Source of the DNA: Candidatus Moraniibacteriota bacterium
GTDB taxonomy: Bacteria; Patescibacteriota; Minisyncoccia; Moranbacterales; UBA11712
Assembly (NCBI GenBank): GCA_028716005.1
Contig: JAQUQQ010000003.1
Coordinates: 1-46,508 of the forward strand
Length of the DNA: 46,508 bases
Direction: 5' to 3'
This document shows positions 21,616 to 29,160 of the stretch, piece after piece. The notes under the pieces were generated by a model that had not been told where the DNA came from, searched no databases, and saw nothing but the letters and a program-made list of their open reading frames with translations. Positions within the stretch are counted from its first letter, which is position 1. Each line of letters begins with the position of its first letter. Made by a program: the position numbers and the translations under genes.

Positions 21616-23103
21616 TTAATACATTAAGACTGCGACGGGTTCCATTTTTGCCACGGTTTTCACGATTTTATTTTCTTCCATTCCCCCGATCACTTCTTCA
21701 ACATCCTTATAGTAACTTGCATCCTGAAAAATCACCCCTTTTGATTTGGCGTTGAAGAGTTTCGCTTTTCTTTTCCGCATTTTCGCGAATAATTCTTCTT
21801 TCGTCGCCGCTTTGTCATTTTCCGGATTCTTGCGCCGGCCGGTTCCATGAGCCGCGGAAAAAAATGTCGATTCATTTTCGTCCGTTCCGACAGCGAGATA
21901 GGCGGGAGTTGACATGGAAGACGGAATGAAAACCGGTTCGCCGGTCTGGGAAAATAGCGGATGATTTTTCATGCGCGCCGGCCCGAAAGCCCGCGAAGCG
22001 TTGTTGCGATGAACCCAAACATCCTCGCCAAAATGATTTTCTCTCTCGACATATACATGCGGCATGTCATAGAGCAAATCCAGCTCGGGATCTTTACCCA
22101 AAACTTTTTCGATGGTCTGATCCAGATTGCGAGTGAGGATAGTCCGATTGGCAAAGCCATGATTGGCGGCCGCTCGATGAGCAGTGATAAACATTTTTCC
22201 TTCCGAACTGTCTTCGTGATAGGCGATATATTCCGGCTTGTTCTTGAATTCTGAGATTTTTTCATTGAGCTCATCAAACGCTTTTTTGTTTTCGGGACGA
22301 AATGTCAACTTTCCCAATTCCAAAATCACTTTCTGGCTGAAATGTTCTTTCTCTTTCGGGGTATAGAGATATGACGCGTATTGCCCAAAAAGACCGGAGC
22401 CGGTATGCATGAGAAATATATATTGCCCCTTTTTCACTCCCAGTTTTTCAGCCAGCCCTTCGTCTTCGATGTCCGTTATCTTCATGAGATCCAGAAAATG
22501 ATTTCCGGCCGCGCCCAGAATCCCCAGCCTGTATTTTCCGATCCAAAAAAATAGTTTCGGAATGGCATTCAAAATATCTCTTTCAGAAATTCCATCTTCC
22601 GAAAGATTGCCGTTTTTGAAAGTATTTTCAATTTCGTTTTTGATTCGCGTTCCGAAATATTTTGCCACCGGTTCCGTCCCTTTTCGGCATATGTCCATAA
22701 CAAGCGAATAGGGAATCGGGGTGCCGACATAGGCTTTCGTCGGAATGGGTTTCAAAAGCGCGTTGAAAAGTTTGTCTATATTTTCCTCGGTCATATCGGC
22801 ATCCTTCAGACTTGTCTTCAAGAACCGCATTCCGCAGTTGGGCGCCGTGTCGTTGATTTGAGGAAGGAAGTATTCTTTCGTAGGAACGACTGTTCCGGCC
22901 GGATTTTTCCGGCCTTTTTTGCTGTGCACATCGCTCATAGCGGCAAAATGATGAAAAACATATCCTGAAGCGGCAGTTTGCTCAATTTCTTTCAATGTAT
23001 CAATATTGGGCATCAAATCCTCCGAAACATGCAAAACCGCCGGAACTTTCATCTTGTCCGTCTGGAATTGCTTTTTGTGATTTGACAGAGATTCAATATT
23101 CAT
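21616..23103 (-). CDS. rtcB: RtcB-family RNA ligase, divergent
   Basis: 495 residues. RtcB joins RNA 2',3'-cyclic phosphate ends to 5'-OH ends with GTP and Mn. The metal and guanylylation residues are present: Asp58 and His60 (AMSDVHSKKG), Cys90 (PNCGMR), His202 (GNHFLD), His233 (LMHTGSG), His349 (YDMPHVY) and His419 (AAHGTGR), plus HRNNASRAFGPAR and AAANHGFANR. The Asp of the usual GxDIGCG is replaced (TAPNCG), so it belongs to a divergent branch. It overlaps the glycosyltransferase start by 4 bp and lies in a polysaccharide run, an odd home for RNA repair. Confidence 0.88.
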   Translation of the reverse strand: MNIESLSNHKKQFQTDKMKVPAVLHVSEDLMPNIDTLKEIEQTAASGYVFHHFAAMSDVHSKKGRKNPAGTVVPTKEYFLPQINDTAPNCGMRFLKTSLKDADMTEENIDKLFNALLKPIPTKAYVGTPIPYSLVMDICRKGTEPVAKYFGTRIKNEIENTFKNGNLSEDGISERDILNAIPKLFFWIGKYRLGILGAAGNHFLDLMKITDIEDEGLAEKLGVKKGQYIFLMHTGSGLFGQYASYLYTPKEKEHFSQKVILELGKLTFRPENKKAFDELNEKISEFKNKPEYIAYHEDSSEGKMFITAHRAAANHGFANRTILTRNLDQTIEKVLGKDPELDLLYDMPHVYVERENHFGEDVWVHRNNASRAFGPARMKNHPLFSQTGEPVFIPSSMSTPAYLAVGTDENESTFFSAAHGTGRRKNPENDKAATKEELFAKMRKRKAKLFNAKSKGVIFQDASYYKDVEEVIGGMEENKIVKTVAKMEPVAVLMY

Positions 23104-24251
23104 AAGCTTTCGTATACTTTTTCGTATTCCTTCACTATTTTCAGTATATCAAAATTTTCCCTCGCGAATCGCATTCCTTTTTCGCCAAGCTCGCGCCGCG
23201 CTTCCGGATTTGAATAGAGGTATAAAATATTGTCGCGGAGGGATTCTTGATCGCCTGGATTTATCAATATGCTATTCTCTTCGTTCAAAAAATATTTGAG
23301 CCTTTCCAGATTGCTCGCAATCACCGGCTTTCCGCAAGCCATCGCTTCCGGAACAACCAGCGGAATATCGAATTTCCCGGCCATCGTTTGCGCGGGAAAA
23401 ATGGAAACGTCGCACAAATTGAATATATCCTCCATGACGTAGCTCCCGTCGTCAATAAACGCTACCCGATCAAAAATGCCTTCCTTCTCAAATTTCTCTC
23501 CCACTTCTTCTTTCTTTTTCGCGTCTTTTTCGTTCTTCACCCGGACGGCGAGATGCAATTTGAAATTTTTATTAACTTTGGCAAGATCGGAAAAAACCGA
23601 AACAACGTCGTCCATATCTCCAAGCCGCACGTATTCGCCGGTGTAGTTTATCACAAAATCGTCTTCTTTCGTTTCAAATTTTCGCATCAGCTCCATTTTT
23701 TTGGGAGCGGGGGAAAACAAATTGATGTCAATTCCGGGATAAATTCTCTGAACATTTCCAAATCCAATTTTTTTGAGCTTCTCTTTGGCATAATCTGAAT
23801 AGGTGATGATGAGATCGGCGTGAATAATTTTCTTAATATGCTCATCGCTATAAATGTCGTCTCTCAAAGTCGCCAGTGTCTGAATTGTTTTCAGCTTCTT
23901 ATTCCGCAAACATATTTTCAACGCAAAAACATTCAGTTTTGTCGGTGTAAAAAAAGAATGAAGAATATCATAATCTTTCCCGCCTTTTATTAGAAATTCT
24001 TTTATAAGAAAAATATACGCCCTGGCTTTTTGCTCAAAATTCCACTCAGAGAACGTATATATATCGTGACAAACAATATTTCCTCCATTCCTAAAGCTCG
24101 GCTTTTGGAATGGCGACTTTTTGCAAGTTAGCAGGTGAATTTCAAAATCACTCGCATATTTGGCAAGAGTATAGGCGAAATCTTTTGATCCCTCGTCCCA
24201 CGGCGGGCAAATCGGGCGAGTGAGAAGCAAAATGCTTTTTTTATCAGTCAT
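23100..24251 (-). CDS. Glycosyltransferase family 4 protein
   Basis: 383 residues with the GT-B fold of family GT4. The C-terminal donor-binding part shows FPAQTMAGKFDIPLVVPEAM, with the E of the EX7E-like motif, then ACGKPVIASN. The N-terminal part starts ILLLTRPICPPWDEGSKDF. It probably transfers a sugar from a nucleotide donor to a lipid-linked glycan at the inner membrane face. A palindrome encodes PFQKPSFRNGGN in frame near residue 47. The ATGA overlap with rtcB makes it the first gene of that run. A divergent promoter for a small RNA lies upstream. Confidence 0.9.
   Translation of the reverse strand: MTDKKSILLLTRPICPPWDEGSKDFAYTLAKYASDFEIHLLTCKKSPFQKPSFRNGGNIVCHDIYTFSEWNFEQKARAYIFLIKEFLIKGGKDYDILHSFFTPTKLNVFALKICLRNKKLKTIQTLATLRDDIYSDEHIKKIIHADLIITYSDYAKEKLKKIGFGNVQRIYPGIDINLFSPAPKKMELMRKFETKEDDFVINYTGEYVRLGDMDDVVSVFSDLAKVNKNFKLHLAVRVKNEKDAKKKEEVGEKFEKEGIFDRVAFIDDGSYVMEDIFNLCDVSIFPAQTMAGKFDIPLVVPEAMACGKPVIASNLERLKYFLNEENSILINPGDQESLRDNILYLYSNPEARRELGEKGMRFARENFDILKIVKEYEKVYESL
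24085..24113. repeat. Palindrome inside a glycosyltransferase gene
   Basis: Arms CCATTCC-T-AAAGC and GCTTT-T-GGAATGG enclose loop TCG (12 paired bases, one mismatch). The AAAGCTCGGCTTT core recurs at 24825-24837 between two genes. Confidence 0.75.
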
Positions 24252-24298
24252 AATTTAGCTTATATAAGGTAATATTTAGATTCTTATAATTGCAACTA

Positions 24299-24326
24299 TT
24301 GACAAATTGCCAGATTCTACTATAAT
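24299..24326 (+). promoter_or_regulatory. Consensus sigma70 promoter of a candidate small RNA
   Basis: TTGACA (24299-24304) and TATAAT (24321-24326) match the consensus exactly, with a 16-bp spacer. Start of transcription is expected near 24333. Confidence 0.75.
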
Positions 24327-24332
24327 GCTCAC

Positions 24333-24446
24333 AATACGAATCAGGAGGAAGCCCATGTAGACAATAGCCCCAATTACACTCAAGCCCCGAAAAAGCTGAG
24401 CTGAAAGAGATTAATCTCAATCAGCAATACTGCCAGGGGCTTTTTT
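24333..24446 (+). ncRNA. Candidate structured small RNA with SD-AUG-UAG and a terminator
   Basis: About 114 nt from a consensus promoter to a terminator. Near the 5' end stands a perfect Shine-Dalgarno AGGAGG (24343-24348), six bases before ATG (24355) that is followed at once by TAG. In the same frame 12 more codons follow (TIAPITLKPRKS) to TGA. The 3' end folds as AAGCCCC (24382-24388) with GGGGCTT (24436-24442), enclosing GCTGA/TCAGC and GAGA/TCTC hairpins, then six T. A second TAGCCCC upstream (24365-24371) could compete for GGGGCT, as in attenuators. No same-strand gene follows; the next gene is convergent. I do not recognise the RNA family. The strand and limits are inferred. Confidence 0.6.
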
Positions 24447-24816
24447 ATTTCCCCAAATTCTTATAAATCTTATACTTCAAATCATCCGCGCTTACTTCTA
24501 TGGAAACACTGACGCCGTTGCTTGTGTCCAAATCCAGAACAGGAACAATTCTCTGCTCGGCGCCTTTTTCGATTTCGACTTTGTTGCCGGAAACCTTTTT
24601 CCCATCAATAAAAATATTATAATCATATGCCATTTTTTTGCCCTCATGATTTTCAATCGCGAAATTGAGCGAATCATCGCGCGGATTTTCAAAATAGACC
24701 ACACTCCATGCTTTTTTGTAATCGTAGTTATGATTCTTCGCTTCAACGACAAAAAGCACCGAAAAACTCACGATGAGCAAAATTATGGTGGCGATGATGA
24801 TTATTTTGCTGGACAT
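24445..24816 (-). CDS. Small secreted or membrane-anchored protein, 123 residues
   Basis: One membrane segment (about 5-26, IIIIATIILLIVSFSVLFVV) is followed by an extracellular beta-rich domain with WSVVYFENPRDDSLNFAIENHE. This resembles the C-terminal domain of DUF1616-type proteins, but I am not sure. The start MSSKIII at 24816 is preferred; the longer frame reads through a palindrome. The stop lies within the terminator of the opposing small RNA. The polytopic membrane protein gene upstream is 69 bp away on the same strand, so the two may act together. Confidence 0.65.
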   Translation of the reverse strand: MSSKIIIIATIILLIVSFSVLFVVEAKNHNYDYKKAWSVVYFENPRDDSLNFAIENHEGKKMAYDYNIFIDGKKVSGNKVEIEKGAEQRIVPVLDLDTSNGVSVSIEVSADDLKYKIYKNLGK

Positions 24817-24822
24817 AATTTT

Positions 24823-24885
24823 CCAAAGCTCGGCTTTTTCCTCCCGCCTCTCGCGAGAGGCGGGATTCCTCAAAGCCAAGCCTTT
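24823..24885. repeat. Nested palindromes between two membrane protein genes
   Basis: A perfect 22-bp palindrome (24843-24864, arms CCCGCCTCTCG/CGAGAGGCGGG) is flanked by AAAGC-TCG-GCTTT (24825-24837) on one side and CAAAGCC (24871-24877) on the other, which can pair with GGCTTT of the left element. Confidence 0.75.
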
Positions 24886-26745
24886 TTAATTTCTTTTGAA
24901 TACAGCTATATAATTTGAACTGTATATCTTCGAAAAATCCGGATATTTTTCGAAACTGTTTCCTTCAAGCTGGACATTGAGCGCGATATAATTCACGCCA
25001 GTTTCCGAAAAACAAGCCTGCCCTTCCGGCGATTCCGGATTCGAAATCATGTCCCGCGTGCAGGTTTCGCGAGGCTTGGTCGAGTCAATATAGCGAAACA
25101 ACATACCTCGGCTCAAAGGATAATTATAGTCTTTCATGAAAAACAACTTATACCAAGAATCGCCGGATATGTTCACGTGGTCTTTGAGCAAAATATCTTG
25201 CGATGTATCCAGCTTCTCCGCCAGATATTTGGCCGAGTGGAATGTTTCCATCACTTCCTGAAATTGCGGCCGGACTTTGAAGGCGTCGGCGCTGTCCGAG
25301 AGCCCATCCGTAATCACAAAAAACAGCAAGACAAAAAGAAAGGCGGTCGAGAGAAAAATTGTCGAAGATTTTCGGAAAAGTCTCATGAGCTCCACCAAAC
25401 TGAATGCCGCCAGCAAAGAAAAGGGTAGATACAGATAATTCCCGATCCGGTCGCTCGGAATATTGACATAAAGCCACCCCGGCTTCCAACTCATAATCAT
25501 CAAAACGAGCGCCCAGGCAAAAGCAAAACTAAATTTGTAATCTTTTCTTTTGAAGGACAGAAAGAGAAGGGCAAATCCCAGAGCGCCCAGAATCAATCGC
25601 GCGCTTCCCGCGTTCGCTTCCAACTGGCCAAGGTTCAGCCCGATTCTTGTGATTTTGGTCGGCTCGCCGGTTGCTTGAGCGACTGCCGCGGGATTGAAAT
25701 AGGAGGGCGTGAATATAAATAAAAAGTAAAAAGCCAAAAGTAAAAAGATGGCTATCGGGAAGGGTTTCAAAAATATTTTCAGCCAATCGCCGATGATTTT
25801 GAAAATCCGTTCGAAATTCAGCGCGAGATACGCCAAAACAACCGCCGCAATCGAATAAAGCAGAATAAAAGCGGACAAATGATGGGTATAAAGAAGCCCG
25901 GCCGCCGAAAAAAGAAAAAGTCCCGCGAAACTGGAATCTTTTTCAGAAAACGCCCGATACAAAAAATACAAAGCGACCGGAATCAGCATGTTGCCGATGA
26001 TATTTCCAACCACTCCGCCGCTCACGTATTTCCCCTGGGGGGCATTGATGGCGTAAAGAACGCCGGAAACGAAAAAAATCATGGCCGCTGTCTTTGGACT
26101 TTGGAATATCCTCCCGGCCAATATTGACAAAGTGAAAATTCCAACGATATTCAAAAAAAGCAGAACAAGAACCGGCATGGCGCTCATGATACTCGCGCCG
26201 CTCACGAGATTCACTACCGCGAAAACAATATGTTCGCCGATGATAAAGTCCGGCATTCCATAATCAGGGAGGCTCCCCGTGTCAACAATTTTCTGGACCC
26301 AGAACATATGGTGGCCAAGGTCCGTTGAAGAGGGGATAATCGTGTCAGAAAGATATGTCGTCCGCATGAAAACCGCCAAAAAAATCGAAATCAAAATGAA
26401 AATAGCCTGCCAGTAGGAAAATTCAAAATAATTGCGCGATATTTCTTCTTCCTGCTTTTTCTTTGTTTTTTTTCGGAATCGCAATTGAAAAACAATATAG
26501 CAGAGCAACGAGAAAGCAATGATCACTCCAATCAGCACCATCCCGTTCAAAAAAATATGCAGCCGGTTGAGCGCCAGAACCAAAAGATCCACCGAAATGA
26601 GACTCATCGGAACGACTAAAACCGCTTTTTCAAAAAAAGAAATTTTTTCATTCTTCCAACCAAAAACAGCAAGGAGCAGAAAAAAACCCGGGAGGACAAA
26701 AATGAAGGGAAAAGTCAGAACAAGTTTTATTAGACTAAAAATCAT
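24886..26745 (-). CDS. Large polytopic membrane protein, possible GT-C-type glycosyltransferase
   Basis: 619 residues with about 13-14 hydrophobic segments and a soluble C-terminal domain of about 130 residues. The first extracellular loop (STDLGHHMFWVQKI, DYGMPDFIIGEHI) carries acidic and His residues, as in GT-C enzymes that use lipid-linked sugars, and a TTYLSDT turn precedes it. The specific family is not certain. It sits between two GT4 genes on the same strand, so a glycan-transfer role is plausible by context. The C-terminus contains several Cys and Tyr residues (RETCTRDMISNPE, GQACFSETGVNYI). Confidence 0.65.
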   Translation of the reverse strand: MIFSLIKLVLTFPFIFVLPGFFLLLAVFGWKNEKISFFEKAVLVVPMSLISVDLLVLALNRLHIFLNGMVLIGVIIAFSLLCYIVFQLRFRKKTKKKQEEEISRNYFEFSYWQAIFILISIFLAVFMRTTYLSDTIIPSSTDLGHHMFWVQKIVDTGSLPDYGMPDFIIGEHIVFAVVNLVSGASIMSAMPVLVLLFLNIVGIFTLSILAGRIFQSPKTAAMIFFVSGVLYAINAPQGKYVSGGVVGNIIGNMLIPVALYFLYRAFSEKDSSFAGLFLFSAAGLLYTHHLSAFILLYSIAAVVLAYLALNFERIFKIIGDWLKIFLKPFPIAIFLLLAFYFLFIFTPSYFNPAAVAQATGEPTKITRIGLNLGQLEANAGSARLILGALGFALLFLSFKRKDYKFSFAFAWALVLMIMSWKPGWLYVNIPSDRIGNYLYLPFSLLAAFSLVELMRLFRKSSTIFLSTAFLFVLLFFVITDGLSDSADAFKVRPQFQEVMETFHSAKYLAEKLDTSQDILLKDHVNISGDSWYKLFFMKDYNYPLSRGMLFRYIDSTKPRETCTRDMISNPESPEGQACFSETGVNYIALNVQLEGNSFEKYPDFSKIYSSNYIAVFKRN

Positions 26746-26755
26746 AAAATAGCTG

Positions 26756-26818
26756 TTTCCTAATCTACAAGATTAGGAAAGGGTAATCCAAATTACGAAT
26801 TACGAATTACCAATTACC
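26756..26818. repeat. Hairpin plus 7-bp tandem repeat at the end of a glycosyltransferase gene
   Basis: A hairpin at 26756-26780 has perfect 11-bp arms (TTTCCTAATCT/AGATTAGGAAA) around ACA. At 26791-26818 are four 7-bp units (AATTACG twice, AATTACC twice). The GT4 stop codon and last five codons lie inside the tandem repeat. Confidence 0.8.
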
Positions 26819-27906
26819 TCGAGATATTTTTTGGCTATTTTTTCCCAGCTATAATTCTCAATCGTAAATTTCTTCGCCTTCTTTCCAAACTCCCGGCGAA
26901 AATCATCATCAGAAATAAAATCGTTGATTTTCTTCACGTAGCCCGGCGCGTCTCCCGGCTCGACCAAAAATCCGTTCTCTCCGTCCTTGATTGCGTCTTT
27001 CAGCCCCTCAAGATTTGAGGCAACCACAACCCTTCCGCACGCGCCGGCTTCAATCACGTTTATGCCGAAACCTTCCATAGTGCCTTCAATTCTTATATTC
27101 GGGGAAACGACAATGTCCGCGGTGTTGAGCAGGGTGATTTTTTGCTCCTCGGGGATCGAAGGAACAAGCCAGACTCTTTTTTCAAGGTTGTTTTCTTTGA
27201 CGGCTTTTTCGCAAGCCGGAAAATCGTCTTTGTCTCCGGCTGTGTTTTTCCCCACCCGGGCTCCGGCCGCGACCATTATGATGTTTTCTGGCAAACGGGG
27301 CATCACTTGGCCGATGAACCAGCTTGTCCCCTTGTGCGGGACGAATCTTCCCAACCGTAAAATCACCTTTTTATCCGAAATATCAGTCCCCAGAATTTCG
27401 GAAATGCCATTTCTCTCGCTTTCCTTTGAAAGTTCGCCCACATTCACTCCATTGGGGATAAAGACGCAAAGATTCCTGTTGATGCCGGCTTTTTCCGCTT
27501 CTTCTATGGTTGAATTTCCAACCATCAGTAGCTTGTCGAGTTTCTTGAGGGAAACAATATTGATGCTTTTGTATATTTTCGAAAGGATTCCTTTTTTGTT
27601 CGCAAAAGTGATGTCCAGCCCATGAACGACGCAAAAGAATTTTTTTCGGGAATGGAACATTTTCACTCCTTCTCCGAGCGGTGCCAAAACTCCGTTTCCC
27701 AAGAGACACGCGTCATAGCGCCCCATCAAAAAAAGCATCTTGAAAAAAGCCGCGGGCAAAAAAATCGGCAACCAGGCTTTTCCTTTGCTGTTGGCGATCA
27801 CTTTTACTTCGGCGATTTTTTTGAGGCTTTCCGCAAGATTGAAATTCTGGCTTTCGACCCCTCCCCGGATTGGCGGATAAGAGTGAGAAACAAAGAGTAT
27901 TTTCAT
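26800..27906 (-). CDS. Glycosyltransferase family 4 protein
   Basis: 368 residues. Classic GT4 start KILFVSHSYPPIRGGVESQ, the phosphate-binding ILRLGRFVPHKG, and donor-site GTMEGFGINVIEAGACGR with the E...E pair. It likely adds a sugar during surface glycan synthesis at the cytoplasmic membrane face. The last residues (VIGNS) and the stop codon are supplied by a 7-bp tandem repeat. It is divergent from the next GT4 gene, with 93 bp between; a TATAGT box about 20 bp upstream of the start may serve it. Confidence 0.92.
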   Translation of the reverse strand: MKILFVSHSYPPIRGGVESQNFNLAESLKKIAEVKVIANSKGKAWLPIFLPAAFFKMLFLMGRYDACLLGNGVLAPLGEGVKMFHSRKKFFCVVHGLDITFANKKGILSKIYKSINIVSLKKLDKLLMVGNSTIEEAEKAGINRNLCVFIPNGVNVGELSKESERNGISEILGTDISDKKVILRLGRFVPHKGTSWFIGQVMPRLPENIIMVAAGARVGKNTAGDKDDFPACEKAVKENNLEKRVWLVPSIPEEQKITLLNTADIVVSPNIRIEGTMEGFGINVIEAGACGRVVVASNLEGLKDAIKDGENGFLVEPGDAPGYVKKINDFISDDDFRREFGKKAKKFTIENYSWEKIAKKYLEVIGNS

Positions 27907-27999
27907 AAAATAGCCACAAAAACACTATACCACAACCGGCGGAAAAAATCGAGCTTTTGGTTTGCTTCGAAGCTATTTTTATCGTATGATAATGATAAC

Positions 28000-29160
28000 A
28001 TGAAAATCGGGATAAACGCTTCATTTTTGAGGAAAATTGACACGGGCATCGGTCAGGTGACGCATGGGTTTGTCCGAGAGCTCGCAAAATCACACTCGAA
28101 AAAAAACGAGTATTTTTTGTATTTGGAAAAGGATATTGATTTCAAGCTTCCAAAAAATTTCGAAAAACGCGTTTTTTTGCCGCTGCTTTGGCGGCGCGAC
28201 GATTTGGTCCGAAAAATCTGGTGGGAAAAATTTTTGCTGCCGCGGCGCGCAAAAAAAGACGGGTGCGATGCTTTTGTTTCCCTCTATCAATGCCCGACGT
28301 TTTTTTCCAAAAAATCGCCTCGTCGGCGATCCACCGGAGAGGCGGATATCCGACACAAAATGCTCGTCCACGACCTTATCCCGAAAGTTTTTCCGGAATA
28401 TCTTGACAACTGGCGCAAGAAATTCTATTTCTATCTTTCGAACCAGGCAGTTCGAGACGCTGACAAAGTTTTCACTGTTTCCGAATGGTCGAAGAAAGAT
28501 ATCCACAAATACCTTGGAATTCCTGAAAAAAAAATAGGAGTAGTTCACCCAAACGTCAGCGAAGATTTTTTTCAGACCGGAAACAATGACGAAGACAACA
28601 AAATTCTTGAAAAATACGGAATATTTGGGCGCTATATTTTCTATGTTGGCGGATTCGATTTTCGGAAAAATGTTTCCGGCCTTCTGAGAGCATACCGAAA
28701 ATTGACGGAAAGATACGAAGTAAATGACGTGAATCTGGTGCTGGGAGGAGAAGACAAATCAAAATATAGCCCGCTTTTCACCAATATAAAAAAGGAAATT
28801 GAAGATTTGGGACTGGAAAATGACGTGAAACTGGCCGGCTTCATTGAGCAAAAAGATCTGCCGGCGCTGTATCGCCAATGCGAACTTTTTGTCCTACCGA
28901 CTTTATACGAAGGTTTTGGGCTTATGGCGCTTGAAGCGATGGCTTCGGGCACGCCGGCAGCCGTTTCCAAAACCTCATCGCTTCCGGAAATTGGAGGCGA
29001 CGCGGTTCTCTATTTCAATCCCTATGACGAGGATGAGATGGCCCGGGTGATGGGAAAAATTCTCCAAAACACAAAACTCAAACACCATCTCGCGGATAAA
29101 GGGAAAGAGAGAGCCAAAAAATTCAGCTGGAAAAAGTTTGTGGATATAATTTTGAAATAA
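28000..29160 (+). CDS. Glycosyltransferase family 4 protein (mannosyltransferase-like)
   Basis: 386 residues from MKIGINASF. The family motifs are present: HDLIPKVFPEY, KVFTVSEWSKKDI, YVGGFDFRKNVSGLLRAY, LPTLYEGFGLMALEAMASG. The ATG at 28000 matches the usual start of this group; an upstream extension of the frame overlaps the divergent gene. A TATGAT box ten bases upstream implies a very short leader. Between FFSKK and KMLVHDL the gene holds an in-frame palindrome pair (28314-28346) that adds about 12 residues (PRRRSTGEADIR). The stop overlaps the next start by one base (TAATG). Confidence 0.92.
   Translation: MKIGINASFLRKIDTGIGQVTHGFVRELAKSHSKKNEYFLYLEKDIDFKLPKNFEKRVFLPLLWRRDDLVRKIWWEKFLLPRRAKKDGCDAFVSLYQCPTFFSKKSPRRRSTGEADIRHKMLVHDLIPKVFPEYLDNWRKKFYFYLSNQAVRDADKVFTVSEWSKKDIHKYLGIPEKKIGVVHPNVSEDFFQTGNNDEDNKILEKYGIFGRYIFYVGGFDFRKNVSGLLRAYRKLTERYEVNDVNLVLGGEDKSKYSPLFTNIKKEIEDLGLENDVKLAGFIEQKDLPALYRQCELFVLPTLYEGFGLMALEAMASGTPAAVSKTSSLPEIGGDAVLYFNPYDEDEMARVMGKILQNTKLKHHLADKGKERAKKFSWKKFVDIILK
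28314..28346. repeat. Double palindrome inside a glycosyltransferase gene
   Basis: Two hairpins side by side: ATCGCC-TCGTC-GGCGAT (28314-28330) and TCCACC-GGAGA-GGCGGA (28330-28346, one mismatch). They encode a basic, proline-containing insert where the family has a variable loop. Confidence 0.7.

Noticed and set aside
24355-24396. A normal leader peptide gene in the small RNA locus
   Set aside because: The second codon is TAG, so no peptide is made without read-through; it is reported as an RNA feature instead.
24817-24879. Extended start of the 123-residue membrane protein
   Set aside because: The added residues are read from a palindromic repeat, and a signal-like start MSSKIII lies at 24816.
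27622-27999. Extended start of the GT4 gene at 28000
   Set aside because: The upstream frame overlaps the divergent GT4 gene and carries no family sequence; the family begins MKIGINAS.
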